A stretch of DNA of 64,000 nucleotides from Archilochus colubris. Its lineage: Eukaryota; Chordata; Aves; Apodiformes; Trochilidae. This document shows positions 35,290-46,240 of this stretch, one piece after another. The stretch is taken from contig CM041115.1 in assembly GCA_023079485.1 (NCBI GenBank), positions 27,467,505 through 27,531,504 on the forward strand. Reading direction: 5' to 3'. The position numbers and the translations under genes were made by a program. The stretch's first letter is position 1, and each line of letters starts with the position of its first letter. The notes under the pieces are model-generated. The model made no database searches, had not been told where the DNA came from, and saw only the letters and a list, made by a program, of their open reading frames with translations.

Positions 35290-36590
35290 GGAGGACTGAG
35301 TTAAGGTTCATCTGTACCAGTTGGATGCATATATGTGAATGTTCTGGTGGGATGGATGCGTGTGAGTAGATGCCCTGGAGGGCCACTGTCTATCATTTTT
35401 GAAAGGTTGTTGGAGTCCTGAATGACTGGAAAAGGGCAAATAGTATGTCTGTGTGCAAATAAAAGCAAAATGGGGGTAACTTCAGACCAGTCAGTCTCAC
35501 TTCAGTCTCAATGGAAATTATGCAACAGTTATGTGTGAAGGTTGTTTCCAGACAGTTGAAAGATAAGAATATGTCTGGGAAAACCCAGCTCAGGTGTACC
35601 AAGGCTAAATAGTGCTTCACCAACCTGATTGCCTTCTGTGATTAAAACACTTGATCAGTGGATGAGAAAAAATGATGGATGCTATCTGCCTTGGCTTTGG
35701 CAATGCATTTGGCGTGTTGTCCCCTAGCATCTCTGTAGGCAAGTTTCTAAGGTGCAATCTGGACGTGTGGACTGGCTCACCTGCCAAGATCAAGGGATGA
35801 TGTAATGTTAATAGCTTGAAGTCTTAACTGTCAGTGTTGGATCTGGTAGTAGTATTCAATATCTTTGTAAATATTTTAATGATAGGATTGAACCCTCACT
35901 GAGTTTGCAGATTAATTCAAAGTGGAAGGAGAGGTAGATATGTGGAAAGGGAGGGACTTTCACAGGCTGGAAGATTGGTCCAGCAAAAGTTGCATGAGGT
36001 TTAACAAAGGTAAATATGAAGGCGTGCACATGGAATGGTGAAGGAATACTGAAGGAATGGCTCGGGACTGAGTGCATGGGGTGTATCTTTGCTGCAAAGC
36101 TCTCAAGGGTTCTGAGGACTAACAAGCCTAGCATGAGCTATGAGGGTACTGTAGTAGGACAGTGTCCTGGACCGCATCAGCGAAAGGACCATCAGCAGAT
36201 CAAAGCATGTGCTTATTCTACTCAGCACTTATTAGGCTGGCAGAAGGTGGTTAGAGGGTTGGAGATTGCTGAGAGGAGAGGGTTAAGTGGTCTTCTCATG
36301 CCCAGTAGATACAGAGAAAAGTTATTTGCCGGAGTCTGTCCAGAGGCAGAAGAAGAGGCATCTGGCACAAGTTGCTTTAGGAAAATCCCATAGAGGTAAA
36401 GTAAATAAATTCTTCATTGAGAAAAGATTAATTAAGAATTAAACATAGGAATGGTTTTCCCAGAGGAGTAATGGAGTCTCCCTTGCCAGCACTATTAAGG
36501 ACTTGAAAGGATCCTGGTTAACCTAATTGAAGGCTGTGCACTTGACAGAAGGTTGGACAAGGTGATCTCCAGAGATTACTTTTTTATTGT
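35290..36590 (+). mobile_element. Old CR1 LINE, plus strand, heavily mutated
   Basis: In ORF2 order on the plus strand: a segment equivalent to the pre-RT region (35330-35420), an RT-like region (CAGACCAGTCAGTCTCACTT at about 35484; ACCAACCTGATTGCCTTCTG at about 35620), later ORF2 blocks around 35940-36350 and a 3' end near 36540-36590 (GGTTGGACAAGGTGATCTCC). All frames are interrupted. The 125-codon plus frame at 36016-36393 lies inside this relic and is not a host gene. Confidence 0.75.
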
Positions 36591-39500
36591 TCTACCAAAT
36601 AAGTGAAAATATATATATTTTTTTAACTTTATGAAAAATGATCCAGGATAGTTAATATTTATGAAGCCATCTGTTTGTTCTTTATCAATCAGCCTGGTCT
36701 GGTTTTTATTCAAGAGTTTAATCAGTAGTAGTTCTAATGGGTAGAGACTGATGAGCTAAGTATTCTGGGTCTGGCTAGCCTGGTAAGAGCAGTGGAATCC
36801 TTACTGGAATGTGTGCATTTTATGTCTGTGAAGCATGAGGTAGTTGACGTTTTGTACTGTGATTTTTTGAGAGTGTAGCTTTGCACACAGAAAAATGGTA
36901 GTTGAATGCAAAATAAAAATCATTAATCACCATATAGGTGATATAATGAAATTTAAGTTATGCTTGTGTTTTTTCTTTTTAAGGGTATTTTTAAGGACAG
37001 TAAGTATATATCTGTTGGCAGGATAACAGTCATAACTCATTTATTACTGTCATGTATATGTATTTAACATGCTAATTCTACTTAAAGTTTTGCTCACCTT
37101 CGACTTGGCACTATCTCTAAATAAATATATTGGCTCTGTGAGATATTACAGTTTCTGTTAATGTTAGGGCATTAAAATTATCTTCAGTAGATTCAAGGAT
37201 GTAAAAGTTGTATATTGGAAATATGAAGAAAAAAATGTTAATAATTTTTTCTGAGTTTGAACTTAAGTTGCCTAGATTGTTGGCCTCGAATATGGATATA
37301 CAGCTGTATGTTTTGGGGTATTCCTAGCCTCTTAAAAGTTGTTTTGGCTTATGCTAATGATTTCATCTAAACTTGGATTTCTTGCAGTGGCTTTGCTAGT
37401 AGATGCATACATCTTCCTTTAAGGGAAGATATTTATATGTACCCTACTGCATGTGGGTTTTTTGTAGTTAAGTTAATCTGTGTCAGAGTTGGCCATTGCC
37501 TCAGTATTTCAGTTCATTATTTTAAGCCTCTATTTTTCTGTGTGAAGAAAGAGGGATATTAACTCACATTTTGCAAAACTACTTGGTGTGGGAATCTTAA
37601 CCTTTAATTGATGAGCTAGTCCATGTTTTGTACTCCTAGATGAAAGCGTTGATAGTTTCCTCCATAAATTTTTTAATGTGTTTCACTGTATTGTTATATT
37701 ACAGTACATTAAGAGGTGCTTCCTCCGTGCTTTACAGTTCAGTGTCTGTTTTCCTTGACAAGATACACAAGAACTGGACAGAGTATGAGAGTATCTTCTC
37801 ATACTTTTCAGTATCACTTCCTTATTAAAATTTTGGTGTGCTGGCAGAACTGGTCAATTTTTGTGTAGCAAAACCATATTTGCTATGTTAAGAATTTAAT
37901 ACTTTATTCTACCTTAAATGCCTGTGCGACTTCCTTTCGTCTTCTAAGAGAAAAGGCTGTTGGGCACCTTTTGACACTTAGTAACTTCACTATTTGATTT
38001 TGGTGTGCCACATTCCTAAAAGACTTACTTTTAAATACAAATATTTATTGAGTCAAGGTAAAAGTTAAAATTTTAAGTTTAGTGAATAAATTTTGTTCCT
38101 CTTTAGTTTACAGCTGTTGTGGTGTTTTGAAAGTAGATGTTAAAGCATAGTATAGAACAGTACCATACAAGACAATTTCTAGGCATTTTTGGTATTGGGA
38201 AAATGAGGTTTACATAAAGGTGTTGGAACAGATTTTTCAAACACAATGCTTAGCTTTTCAAAAGTACATAACTTCTGTTTGGAAAGTGTGTGAAAAATAT
38301 CCAGGTTAGACCCCAGGGATGGGGTCTGAGTAATCACTATAGGACTTAGTTTCTTGTGTTTTATTGAAGTTAAATAGCCATCCTTGTCATATAGATACGT
38401 AGGTGGAAAAATTCTGGTGAATAACAGCAATGTGCCTGTTTTGCTGGACTGCCCTTGGCTTTCTCAAATAAGCATTTTCCCTTGCTTCACTGAGAAATGC
38501 AAGTCAGGCACAGTCTCTAGACTAACAGTGTACAGCAGCCAGCCATTGAGTAGCCAAATGTTTAAAAACACATAAAGAGAGCCAATAGATTATATCAGGG
38601 GTTTTATACTTATGGGAAGTAATATAAAATTTATACTCTTTTTTATGTTCTTGCAGTATTGGAGGAGGGGAAAAAGAAAATGATGGATGAAAATAAGAGG
38701 TTTGCCTTTGGATTGATAAATCTCAGTGGCAGTGTAGGTACTATTAAAAACTGCATGCATCTTCCTTACAGTAGTTTGAAGGGTTGATCTGTGAATAACA
38801 ATTTATGTAGTTGCTGCTCAGCAGACCTCCAAAAGCCTTCTATTTTTACTGGAATTTTGCAAAGTTCGTTGAAAAACTGCAGGGAAGTTCTCTTCAAGTA
38901 GCTTGCTTCATAGATTTGGAAGTGATGCTTCTGTGAATGAAGCTGATTGAGTTTCTTTACATGTGGAGAGTGAATCCCTATCTCAGTCCTAATACAGCTG
39001 TAGAAGCAAGTGGCTGATTACACTCTTAATGTAGTCTGTCATTGTTGGACTTCTTTTTTGTCCTGTACTAACGTTTAGTAATTTGACAATGGCACTCCGT
39101 AGTCTTTGAAAGGGAGTTCAAAAAGTGCGGAAAGAAGAACACTGAGAAATGGGACGTGTGACCCACAGAATCACAGTTAGTTTTGATTAGGTTTTCCTGT
39201 GGTTCTGATCAGATGAGAATCAATTAGTGGGACAAAACATGAAGGTGTCAGAAAGCTTAATAGGGAGAAAACAATGGTTTATGTATGCTTCAGTACAAAA
39301 CGAATGGTTGTAGGGAGATAATTTCAGTGTGCAATCAGTTAAGTTGCCTCAGTTTACTGCTAGTTCAGGTTTCCTCCTTCCTTATATTTTTGGGTAGAAA
39401 GGCTATTATAGTGCTGTGCATTCGGGGTGGTGTAGAGTCATGGACCCACAGTGTTCCCAGCAGTGGCCCGTGGGAAAGTTGCAGAGCTTCCTTCTGTGGC

Positions 39501-42296
39501 AGTTTTTGTGGTTTGAAAAGCTTAGCTACTTTGTTGCTCTCAACAGTTGAGTAATTACTATTTTCAGACACTTTTCAGTTGGAAACTTGAGGGGAAGCAT
39601 CTGATTTCAGTAGCTCAGAGATCAGAAGTCTCTAATTGAACCTTGACTGTCCTTCATAATTGTCTTCAGAAACTTAACCTTTCCTACTTCTGACTTGAGA
39701 GCAGATTTTGAAGAAACGTAAGAGTAGTTCTTTGCTACATGGGTCAAGGAGTTCTTCAAGAACTCTTTGATCAGTTGTTGAATCATAGGAACAGAAGTAT
39801 TAAGTCAATGGCAGTTCCATCTCCTGTGAACCAGAGGATGCCCAGGCATGTCTTCTGTTGGAGTGCATTAAATGGTTTCTGCCTAGAAGTCTTCTATGAA
39901 AAAGCTTCAGTTACTATTGTTATGTTTTGGAGGGCTAAAAGAGGAAGGGGTTAGGAAAAGAACTTTTTCATTTTCCTTGTCAGTTAAGATGGAGAAATAC
40001 TTGAATAGGGAAATGTAGAACTGCAGAAGTTGGTCAAGACACTAAGATCAACTATTGCACTAGAATTTTTTTTACAGTACTTAAAATAATGAATTTTAAA
40101 TTGGCAGCTACCCTTTAATCTATTCTTACAGAACTTTTTGTTTAAAATATAATATTTTTTGTCAATATCTTTAAAGAAATACATATTCAAAATTATGAAG
40201 TCTGCATTTTTTTCTTTTTTTTTGTAAGGGCTGGGGGCTTGGGGCGTTAAGTCTGTGTCTTTTCATGAACAGATCTCAGTAAATCAAAACCTGAAAATTG
40301 CTTTAGTCTTATCTTAGTGTTTCTTAACAGTAATGCTAGAGATATTTTTTAGGTTCAGTGCCTCTTAAGTTTTTTTTGCATACTTTTCAAGGGTGTGCCC
40401 AGGGAGCAGGATTCCAATGTCTGGAAGTTTTCAGTCAGATTGTCCAACCATAGTTTTCTTATTCATAAAGCATATAGTTTCTTACTCTTCTTATATAGGC
40501 AATGGCTTGGTCAGAGTTGTAGAAAATAGGCCTAGACATTAAGTAAGTAATACCAGAGAAATGATGGTTTTTAATTTGCACACTTGCTGATACAACTTTT
40601 AAATCAGATTTTGTCATGTAGTTTTATAAAGCTCCTTTTAAGCTACAGAACCCTATACATGAACGCATTTTGAAAGCTGTTTGCAGTTCTATATGATTTA
40701 TGGTTCTATCCCTGTTTCCATAAGCAAATCTTGTTTTTTAGGTTCCTGACAATATTTCTGTATACATTTATTAATTACTAAGGTAGTCATTGCAATTTTG
40801 TTGCAGTGAAGATTTGACCTCAGTAATTCCTGTTTTGTACTGCCTGCTGATCTGGCCTGTCATACTCTCCCCAGTTGCTGCATATCCTGGAAGGCTGGGT
40901 GGAAGCTTCTGACAAAGTGTCTTACAGTGCAAATTAAACTTGACATTACTTGGTGGGAAGCATGCAGATGCAGTCAGGACTGATGCTTCATGGATTTATA
41001 TTGCCATACATAGGAGAACAGAAGTCTTTGTGAAATGTGGAGAATTAGAAAAGGGGATGCGGATCTGCTTTATTTGGCACGTTACCTTAAAACAGCAGCT
41101 AGATGTCTATCAGAAAACTTCTATCAGATTGAGATACAGAATTTAAGCTAATGCTGCCAACAAAATTGTATATAAAACTATGTTTGATGAAGAGGGCCAA
41201 GGAGTCTAGCAGGGAGTTGAGTCCACAGAGGTAAAAGGGAGAGCCTGTGACTTGTTGCTTCAGAATTCAGTTACAGTCTTAATCTGAATCTGTTGCATTT
41301 TCCTGAATGGAGAGTATTTTGATTCTCAGGGCAGAGAAACACATCACTGTTTCTTGCCTTAGTTACATACATGCCTTGTTTAGTCTTTGCAGACATATGC
41401 CAGGAGTCTAATTTAATAAGTTTTTTTTTTTTTTACCGAATGGAAAAAATACACTCTGAAGTTGCAGTGGTAATGTTGTACTTCTTTGGAGAACAAATGT
41501 GTGTATCCAGATTTTTTCTTTTTCATGTTTTCTTCCTTTATAAGGAAGATGGAATTCCTGTCTTACTCGATACTTGACCATTACTATTACTACTACTGCC
41601 TGTTTCTCTTTTTCTTTACACATTCATGAGAGAAAATGTCAGGTTTGCATATCAGTGAATTTTTTTAAACCATCTCTCATACCAGCTTTCTGAACAGATG
41701 ATTCGCTTACATTGATGCAGAAACATTAAAATTTTAAATTTTTAGGATTTTTTAAAATATTAAAAAAACATGGTATGCAACTTCCTCAAAAAGACATTTC
41801 ATTAAAGTGAGCTACAAATGGTACTAGGTCTGCTGTAAGATTATTTAGATAAATATTGTCTGTTAATATAAAAACATGTGCCATAGGTATTTTATGATCT
41901 ACGAACAAAAGAATAACAAGGGCAAAATATTAAATAAACATATTTATTTGACTTTGTGACACAGTCAGGAAAAGAAAAGTATGAAGTATTTGCATAAATA
42001 ATTCTGATAAACTATTTTAATATGAGAAGAAGAAGTGTCACTGGGAAGAATATACCTGCTGAAAATCTGGTGGTGGGTAATTTTATTTTTTTTTATTGGG
42101 TTTTTTTGTTGTTGTTTTTCTTTGATAAAACAGTCTGTATGTTCCTTGAAATCTGTGGAAGTGTGACCACCTGAAACTGTCCTTATTTCAAAGTAGACTT
42201 AAATTTTTTTTTTGAATACAGCAATATTTTACTTTGAAAATATATTTACAGTTGTATATAGAGCTTGCTGACATGTATGTGAAATGTCACTTACAG

Positions 42297-42383
42297 GTGC
42301 TGACCTAAAAGAAAGAGCAAAAATGCACTCAAGTGAAGTTAGTTCTTTTGTCTCAAAAGCAAGAGCAACTATTAATGAAATGG
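42297..42383 (+). CDS. AUH: AUH exon 4: completes the oxyanion segment
   Basis: 87 bases, phase 1 to phase 1: completes Gly119 (G|GT), codes residues 120-147 and gives the first base of codon 148. The translation [20 protein letters not shown] plus ARATINEM aligns without gaps to vertebrate [12 protein letters not shown] follows the GIFCAG turn and is a conserved crotonase segment at the active-site mouth. The acceptor is CTTACAG and the donor is ATGG|GTATGT. Because both ends are phase 1, skipping it would delete exactly 29 residues without a frameshift. Confidence 0.95.
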
Positions 42384-43282
42384 GTATGTATCCTCTCCCT
42401 TCAACAATGTTATTTTAAATGTAACCTGACAACGTTAAGTAAGAGGAATAACAAACTTGCATATTTAATACTTGACAGGTAGTAGGATACCTAGAACTGT
42501 GACTACTTTGAAAATGTTGCTAATCAAATTGCAGGTTTTTTTTTAGTATGCTAGAAAAAGCTACATCTCAAGTGCAACAGAAGTGATTTGCCTTGTTTTC
42601 ATAAAGGATAGATTGTTCTGTGACATCCTAGTAATTAAATTTAATTTTTACTATTGCATTCTTGTTGCTTGGTGTAATTAATACATTCTTTAATACATTT
42701 TAGAAACACATGACACACCAGCTGTTGATGAAAAGCTTGCTACTAAAGCCTTCTAAAATTTTGTTTAGCATGCACTTCTTCTGTTATAGTAAAACTGTAA
42801 ATAGTTGGGGATTTTAATGAACTTTACCGGTTGTTAAGCATAGTAATTTCTTTAAATTTGATATGATGAATGCAGCATCAAATCATCATATTTCTATGTC
42901 TCTGCTGAGCAGTTTTAATATAATTGTTTTTCAACAGGGCATTTTGTCAAAAAAAGTCAAATGTATAAATTTTGAAGCTATTAATTTTACACATTTGATT
43001 TATGTGTGCAGCATGTTTTGTCACTTGAAATTTTGGCTCAAAACTCTGAGGAATAAATCATTTCACAGAGAATGGGTTTAGATGTATTTCCTAAATAGCA
43101 TTGGGTGAGATCTTGGTTTGGCAGAATGTTATGAATGGAAACTATTATGGCTTTGCAGCTAAATGGCAATGTGTCTTTGTTCAGCTACTTCATAAAGATA
43201 CTTGTAACTTTGAATTAATATCTTGTCTTTGAAGTGAAGCAGATCCTCCAGGCTCTTTAAATACATACAAGCAGTACAATAC

Positions 43283-44117
43283 CAAAACTTACTTAGACAG
43301 GCTAGAGAGTTGGGCAGAGAGAAACATGATGAAGTTCAACAAGGGGAAGTGTAGAGTTTTGCATTTGGGGAAGAACAACACGATGTCCCAGTATAGGTTG
43401 GGGGCTGACCTGCTGGAGAGCAGTGTAGGTGAAAGAGACCTGGGGGTCCTGGTAGACAAGAGGATGACCATGAGCCAGCAATGTGCCCTTGTGGCCAAGA
43501 AGGCCAATGGCATCCTGGGGTGCATTAGGAAGGGTGTGGTTAGTAGGTCAAGAGAGGTTCTCCTCCCCCTCTATTCTGCATTGGTGAGGCCGCACCTGGA
43601 GTATTGTGTCCAGTTCTGGGCCCCTCAGTTCAAGAAGGACAGGGAAGTGCTTGAAAGAGTCCAGCGCAGAGCTACGAAGATGATTAAGGGAGTGGAACAT
43701 CTCCCTTATGAGGAAAGGCTGAGGGAGCTGGGTCTCTTTAGTTTGGAGAAAAGGAGACTGAGGGGTGACCTCATCAATGTTTTCAAATATGTAAGGAGCG
43801 AGTGTCAGGGAGATGGAGTTAGGCTTTTCTCAGTGATTACCAGTGATAGGACAAGGGGTAATGGGTGTAAATTGGAGCATAGGAGGTTCAAGTTGAATAT
43901 TCGAAAAAATTTTTTTACTGTAAGAGTGACAGAGCCCTGGAACAGGCTGCCCAGGGAGGTTGTGGAGTCTCCTTCACTGGAGACATTCAAAACCCGCTTG
44001 GACACGTTCCTGCGCGATGTACTCTAGGTGGCCCTGCTCTGGCAGGGGGGGTTGGACTAGATGATCTTTCGAGGTCCCTTCCAACCCCAAGGATTCTATG
44101 ATTCTATGATTCTATGA
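43283..44117 (+). mobile_element. CR1 LINE, 5'-truncated but with an open ORF2 C-terminus; youngest-looking copy
   Basis: Starts within ORF2 downstream of the RT catalytic box and ends with an exact tail of three ATTCTATG units (44093-44116). The plus frame 43326-44027 (233 codons) is uninterrupted to the natural TAG of ORF2. It contains [40 protein letters not shown] and [20 protein letters not shown] in order. The open frame and intact tail suggest a more recent insertion than the other copies here. It lacks endonuclease and most RT, so it cannot be autonomous, and I do not call a host protein. Confidence 0.93.
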
Positions 44118-44485
44118 AAAGTGAACAGATCATTAATTTACTGCAGCTGATACTGTATGCTGGTATTTGTCCTTTTATGGGCATGCTGAGCAAGAGACAA
44201 ATTATTCTGTTTAGGTACTTTTTATGATTTTGGGGAGGCTTCCTTAGCTCTAATTGATATTTTTTCAGCCTTTTTTGGACTGAAGTTAGTGGTAATTATT
44301 TCTGAGCTGCTAATAATGTTTAAACAGGAGAATCTGTTTTTAAGATTTTCCTATTATATGTATGTATATATATAACAAGTTTTCCTGACATTGGATTATT
44401 TTTAATTTTCTAAGTGAGAAAATTTCTAAAGTTTGAAGCAGTATTTGGATTTGGCATTTTGCACTGGAAAATGACTGGAAAATAC

Positions 44486-44515
44486 ATTCTATGATTCTAT
44501 GATTCATTCTATGAT
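44486..44515 (+). repeat. Isolated CR1-type octamer tail
   Basis: ATTCTATG, ATTCTATG, ATTC, ATTCTATG with no recognisable CR1 body immediately upstream, about 370 bases after the tail of the preceding CR1. Either an extremely truncated CR1 insertion or a copied tail. Confidence 0.8.
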
Positions 44516-44924
44516 GCTTTGTTTACTTCAGAGTTGAAGAGACTTTAAGACAAATGTTTGTCTTTAACTTCATTAAGGTTCCTGTGAGAGTATTTAGCTA
44601 CTGAATGTGTAAGCAAATTTTCAGTGTTATATAAAAGGTTTACAGTGGATCGTTGTGCTAACAGTGAATTACTTGAAATTCAGGAAACCATTATGAGTAC
44701 GTTCATTCATTCATTTCTCAAGTAAGAAACATGAAATTGTGAGTAAATGGGATTCATATTTTAGAATCCAGGTCACTGGAGTACCAAAGTGGGAAATTTT
44801 GTGAGGGAATATAGTGACAGCTATTAGACATGTTGCAGTTTGGAAAAGAGGAAGAGTTTGAAGGCAGCCCTTGTCTGATACTGTAGCAAAACCTTTGCCT
44901 AGGCTCATTGAGTGTCTCTTTTCC

Positions 44925-45003
44925 TTCTCCTTTCTTTCCTTCTTTATCCCCCTTCTCCCTCCCTCCCTCCTTCCCTTATTCCTTACTTCTCCCTCCCCCT
45001 TGT
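44925..45003. repeat. Polypyrimidine (C/T) tract
   Basis: About 80 bases of almost pure C/T with TCCC and TTCC subrepeats (for example CCCTCCCTCCCTCC near 44956), broken only by scattered A residues. Such tracts vary in length and can adopt triplex structures; here it is intronic. Confidence 0.8.
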
Positions 45004-45845
45004 TTTGCTGTTTTTACTTTAAAATACTAAATAAAAGAGTCACTACAAGGTTCTTTAATGGTTACTTGGTATTTGGCCATCTCCCAGGTCATTTTTTAAA
45101 GCCTATATTACAGGATTGGAGAAGAATATTGAGGTATTGTGTCTAATGTTTTTTTGTCAGTTTTCATATCATGTATTTTTGGATGTGCATATGACATAAG
45201 TAGCTTTTGTTTTTCAGTCACGTGATGTATTCTCACTGGATACATAAGCAAAGTATTACTGGTTTTGAACATGTTATGTCAACAGTGGATGTATTTATAT
45301 GATGCTTCTAACATTTTTCTCTATAGCCTTTACAGAGCATTCCCTACATCAGGAACTCCAAGTAAATACGAAAAAGTGGATATTATAAATGAGATTAGAT
45401 TAGAGTGCACAAGGTGTCATGTTGTTTGGTACCCTTACGAATAAAAGTGAACATTAATTTTGCAGCAAATCAGAGCTTCTCAGTTCTTTTTTTCTTCTGA
45501 AGAAATATTACAGAAAGTAGTTTTTGTAGACTAAGTAGGACATTGTATTTGCCTTTGATTACTGTAATGAATCTGTATATTGAAAATAATGATATTTTTC
45601 CAGCACAGCAGCAAGCAGAATTTTGTGAGATAGCTGAAGAGGGTAGACAATTTTCAAATTATTACTTGCCACTGCTATATAGCCAGAGAACAATATTTCC
45701 AGTCTCCCATTTTGCTCTTTTATTCAAGTTTAATGCTGTAATCTCATTTAAAATATGTTCTACTTTCTGCTTTTCAAAAATAGGTCATGTGTTGATAAAT
45801 GTGTTTGTGTTCAAATGTGTGACCTAGTAAGCAGATTCTTCTTTT

Positions 45846-46240
45846 TGGAGAAAATGAGGTTGATTTGGAGAAAAGGAGGTTGAGGGGTGACCTCATTGCA
45901 GTCTATGGCTTCCTCACGAGGGGGGGAGATGAGACTGGAACTAATTTCTTCACTCCTGTGACTGAAGACAAGACGTGGGGAAATGTTAGGAAGCTGAATC
46001 AGGGGAGATGTAGGTTAGATATTGGAAAAGGTTTTTCACCCAGAGGGCAGCTGAGCAGTGGAACAGACTCCCCAGGGAAGTGGTCACAGCACCAACCCTG
46101 CCTGAGTTCAAGAAGCATTTGGATGATGCTTTCAGGCACATGGTGTGGTGCTGTGGGTGCCCTACACAGGGACAGGAGTTGGACTTAATGATCCTGATGA
46201 GTCCCTTCCAACTCTGCATGTTCTATAATTCTATGATTCT
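45846..46240 (+). mobile_element. CR1 LINE, 5'-truncated, plus strand
   Basis: The plus frame from 45865 begins [20 protein letters not shown], the late ORF2 segment, followed by degraded C-terminal coding sequence, TCCCTTCCAACTCTGCATG and a tail TTCTATAATTCTATGATTC ending near 46240. It contains frameshifts. Divergence from the 43.3 kb copy indicates a different, older subfamily. Confidence 0.88.

Noticed and set aside
36016..36393. 125-codon plus-strand frame
   Set aside because: It falls inside an old CR1 copy and its translation resembles no protein.
43326..44027. 233-codon open frame as a domesticated gene
   Set aside because: It is the exact C-terminal end of CR1 ORF2 ending at the element's natural stop with its 3' tail attached; openness is explained by youth.
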